Shown: positions 61,284 through 64,000 of the stretch, piece after piece
Numbering within the stretch: the stretch's first letter is position 1
How the letters are laid out: each line of letters starts with the position of its first letter
Assembly (NCBI GenBank): GCA_028015205.1
Contig: CM051519.1
Coordinates: forward strand, 81,055,539-81,119,538
DNA from: Mytilisepta virgata
Lineage: Eukaryota > Mollusca > Bivalvia > Mytilida > Mytilidae
DNA: 64,000 bases
Reading direction: 5' to 3'
Notes under the pieces: model-generated
Database searches by the model: none
What the model was told of the DNA's origin: nothing
The model's input: the letters and a program-made list of their open reading frames with translations, nothing else
Translations under genes and position numbers: made by a program

Positions 61284-63289
61284 GTAAGTATACAGATGCA
61301 GGTCTCAATTACATCTAATATCACTCAAAGAATCAGTTGATAGTTGTTTTTAGTATGATAGACATCACTCTTTCAGGAAGAAGTGCATATTATGTTGCAG
61401 CCTCCAGTTAAAAGCCAACTTTAAGAAATATTAACACCAGTTCAATGATAAAGCAAGTTCTAATGAATAAGGTTCCTTTTACGAACAGCTTAAAAAAAGA
61501 CCAAAATCATTGATTTTGTAATCTTATCTGATGAATAAATCATTTTAGTGTTCATTTACAAACTAAATAATGCTGGGAGGAACATATCAATGGCTACTTA
61601 TTAAATTGTTATATATAACCACAGCTTATCTTGTCAGGCTTAAAAATAGTATCAACAAGATCTTCTTTATGAATAATGATAAAGAGATATGGACATATTC
61701 ATATTATAGACCAGTAATTGGGGTAATATAATCATGGAAGTTGTTACATCCATGGACATAAACTGTACAAATGACTACCGTATTTGTAGAAAAAAGTTTC
61801 AGAAAACTGCCATCATCTTCAATAGCCTATTAATCAAAAGGTGAATTAACATACAAGAATCCAGAAAAAGCTTTGATAAAAAGGATGATTTTATATTCTA
61901 TTAGCCATAATGTAGGGTTAGGTGAAATTATATATACAATGACTTTTCCTGTACCATACCTCAGACAAATAGAATAACACAAACATTTAAAAACGACTAC
62001 AAATGGTGCAGCTTATATAAAAAATCCATGATATGAAGTAATTCAACTTTGGTATTATCAAATGGCAAACATCTTTTCATTTCTCATTCCATTAGAACAA
62101 TATTTAATAGGAAGACATTTAAATAACATTGGGTGGTACATATTTGGTTTTCTCTACTATCAGTGTGGGACAATTATTGTTTAATTTTGACAGTATGACT
62201 CTGTTGTGTTTTGAAAATATGTTTTAGTTAATTTAACTTGATGCTGAATTTATCCTTCCTAACAAACAGAAATCTTTTATTACGATTCAACCAGCTGAGT
62301 ATTCATATCCAATATTAAAATTTCCATATTGAATGGGTGGTTTTGTATCAGTCAACTTGTAGATAGAAAAGTTTGTACAGTAAAAGTACATTCTGTTTGT
62401 CGTTATTGCATTAAAAGTACTGATGACACTAGTCGACTCCCTGCCAGCATTTTTGATTGAATGAAAAAAAAGCACATATTATAAATTGCTTTATCAGGAT
62501 TGACATACAAATTCTAACACTAGACTTAATTTGCCAAATTGCAAACTGCATATATTGGCTGCATAATAAAGTGCAACTTCATGACATTTTAATCAAATTA
62601 GATTGGAAACACAAGAGTTCACATTTGATTGGTTGAAATATATCTCTATGGTTACCGTTGTTATGTAATTTTATGTAGCTGTAGCTGATCTAAGAACTTT
62701 ATTAACAATCCAAATAACATTAATTATGTCAATAAAGTTAACATGGGTCAAATCTATGGAGAAAAAATCTTGCACATATTCCACAATGTCACATTTGATG
62801 GCAATGTTAAGTAAAAATTAACCAGGTGCACACACTAAAAAACCTGAGAAATTCTGCCCTGGTAGACAATTCTTGGAAAAGACAACAATTAAATATGAAT
62901 TGTAAAGGAAACAAAAGCTACAGTAACACTATTTAACAATTTTTTTTTAAATATTCCCAAAATAACAACATTTAATTGATGTAGCAGTTTTAGTTGAATT
63001 ATTATTTGCTTATGCTCATCTAGAGTAACAACTGGACAGTAACTGTTTGTATATTTTTCTGCTGATCTAGTTTTTGGTCTGTGTTGAAGGCTTTAAGCTT
63101 GAATTTAAGATAGGAAGAGCAGTAAATATGTTGTCTGTTACCTGCTGAATATAATAATATAATGTTATTTCTTTGCTTGGACTTATGTTTATATAGCAAG
63201 GATGATTTTTTCCCCCCTTTATTTGGAGGAATTCCGTTTTTTTTTTTTTTACATTTAATCAACACTTCTCCATTATGCTTTCAACAACA

Positions 63290-64000
63290 ACATTCGCACT
63301 TTATAACTAGAAAGACAATTGTTCAGAGAACAATTGCAAGGTCTTTCCCGGGCCAAATTGCTATTAAGGCTATTAGCATTACTGTTAACCTTTTATTTTG
63401 ACTTCTATAGTCAAAATATAGGACTCTCTCACAATGACCTTGACCATCGACCTTCGATTTTGACCTCTACAGCTCTTAAATGGGTCCCTGAACATAAATA
63501 TATATGGTTGCTAGGTGCTTTTGCATCGGTTGCTAAGAGCTTTTTCGATGACCTTGAACCTTGACCTTCCATTTTGACCTCTTTGGCTCTATAATAGGGT
63601 CCTGAGCATAAATATATATGGTTGCTAGGTACTTTTACATCGGTTGCTAAGGACTTTTTCAATTACCTTGACGAATGACCTCCGATTTTGACCTCTACAG
63701 CTCTAGAATAGGTTCCTAAATATAAATATATATGGTTGCTAGGTACTTTTCAATCGGTTGCTAAGGACTTTTTCAGTGACCTTGACCTTTGATCTTCCAT
63801 TTTGAACTGTACGGCTCTATAATAGTGTCCTGAGCATAAATATATATGGTTGCTAGGTACTTTTCCATCAGTTACTAAGGACTTTTTCGATGACCTTGAC
63901 CCTTGACCTTCCATTTTGACCTCTTTGGCTCTATAACATGATCCTGGACATAAATATATATGGTTGCTAGGTACTTTTCCATCGGTTGCTAAGGACTTTT
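63290..64000. mobile_element. Element with GTTGCTAGGTACTTTT satellite core, cut by window end
   Basis: Left part TATAACTAGAAAGACAATTG and CAGAGAACAATTGCAAGGTC, then from about 63410 at least four units of about 120 bp with TATATATGGTTGCTAGGTAC, GGTTGCTAAGGACTTTTTC and GACCTTGACC. It is the same satellite as 2920-3290, inverted. It continues past the window. Confidence 0.7.

Overview
The window is AT-rich animal nuclear DNA, most likely from a bivalve mollusc and plausibly a mussel (Mytilus-like). The reasons are one intron-rich metazoan gene plus dense repeats of molluscan type: tRNA-derived SINEs, TAGCTCACC-ended elements with satellite cores, Penelope-like retroelement pieces, and many foldback elements. 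The species call is from remembered repeat families and is not proven.

Positions 1-35544 (+) hold most of one gene, the orthologue of GANP/MCM3AP, the scaffold of the TREX-2 mRNA-export complex. I could join 28 exons with consistent GT-AG borders and phases. They give one open frame of 1640 codons plus a stop at 35542-35544; the start of the gene lies upstream of the window. The order is a low-complexity N-terminal part, an RRM-like domain (exons 4-5), the SAC3/GANP domain with its DMCPEKERY signature (exons 8-14), a helical region matching the vertebrate centrin/ENY2-binding part (exons 16-19), and the GANP C-terminal region (exons 19-28). The introns carry nested elements: a TAGCTCACC element split by a 3.7-kb composite satellite (10531-15262), a TTAA-flanked element with perfect 16-bp terminal inverted repeats (6343-8100), a CAG-ended element (5394-6105), SINEs, and several arrays of 110-170 bp units.

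Two introns hold minisatellites built from splice-site sequence. The last intron (33013-35020) carries 24 further copies of the end of exon 27 together with its 5' splice site. The intron before exon 18 carries ten exact 72-bp copies of the sequence that forms its 3' splice site.

From 35545 to 64000 I find no second conserved host gene. The stretch is a repeat field: satellite arrays (37655-39930, 49780-50669, 54860-55810, 63410-64000), a Penelope-like reverse transcriptase relic (minus, 38170-38690), two LINE relics (51076-51216 and 54584-54680), a small two-exon minus-strand reading frame with a peptidase-like C-terminal motif (40689-41331), and several TIR or foldback elements. At 42237-42283 lies a well-formed type I hammerhead ribozyme inside a 378-bp unit related to Penelope-like terminal repeats. 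The unit is followed by a second, truncated copy, as expected of Penelope pseudo-LTRs or retrozymes.
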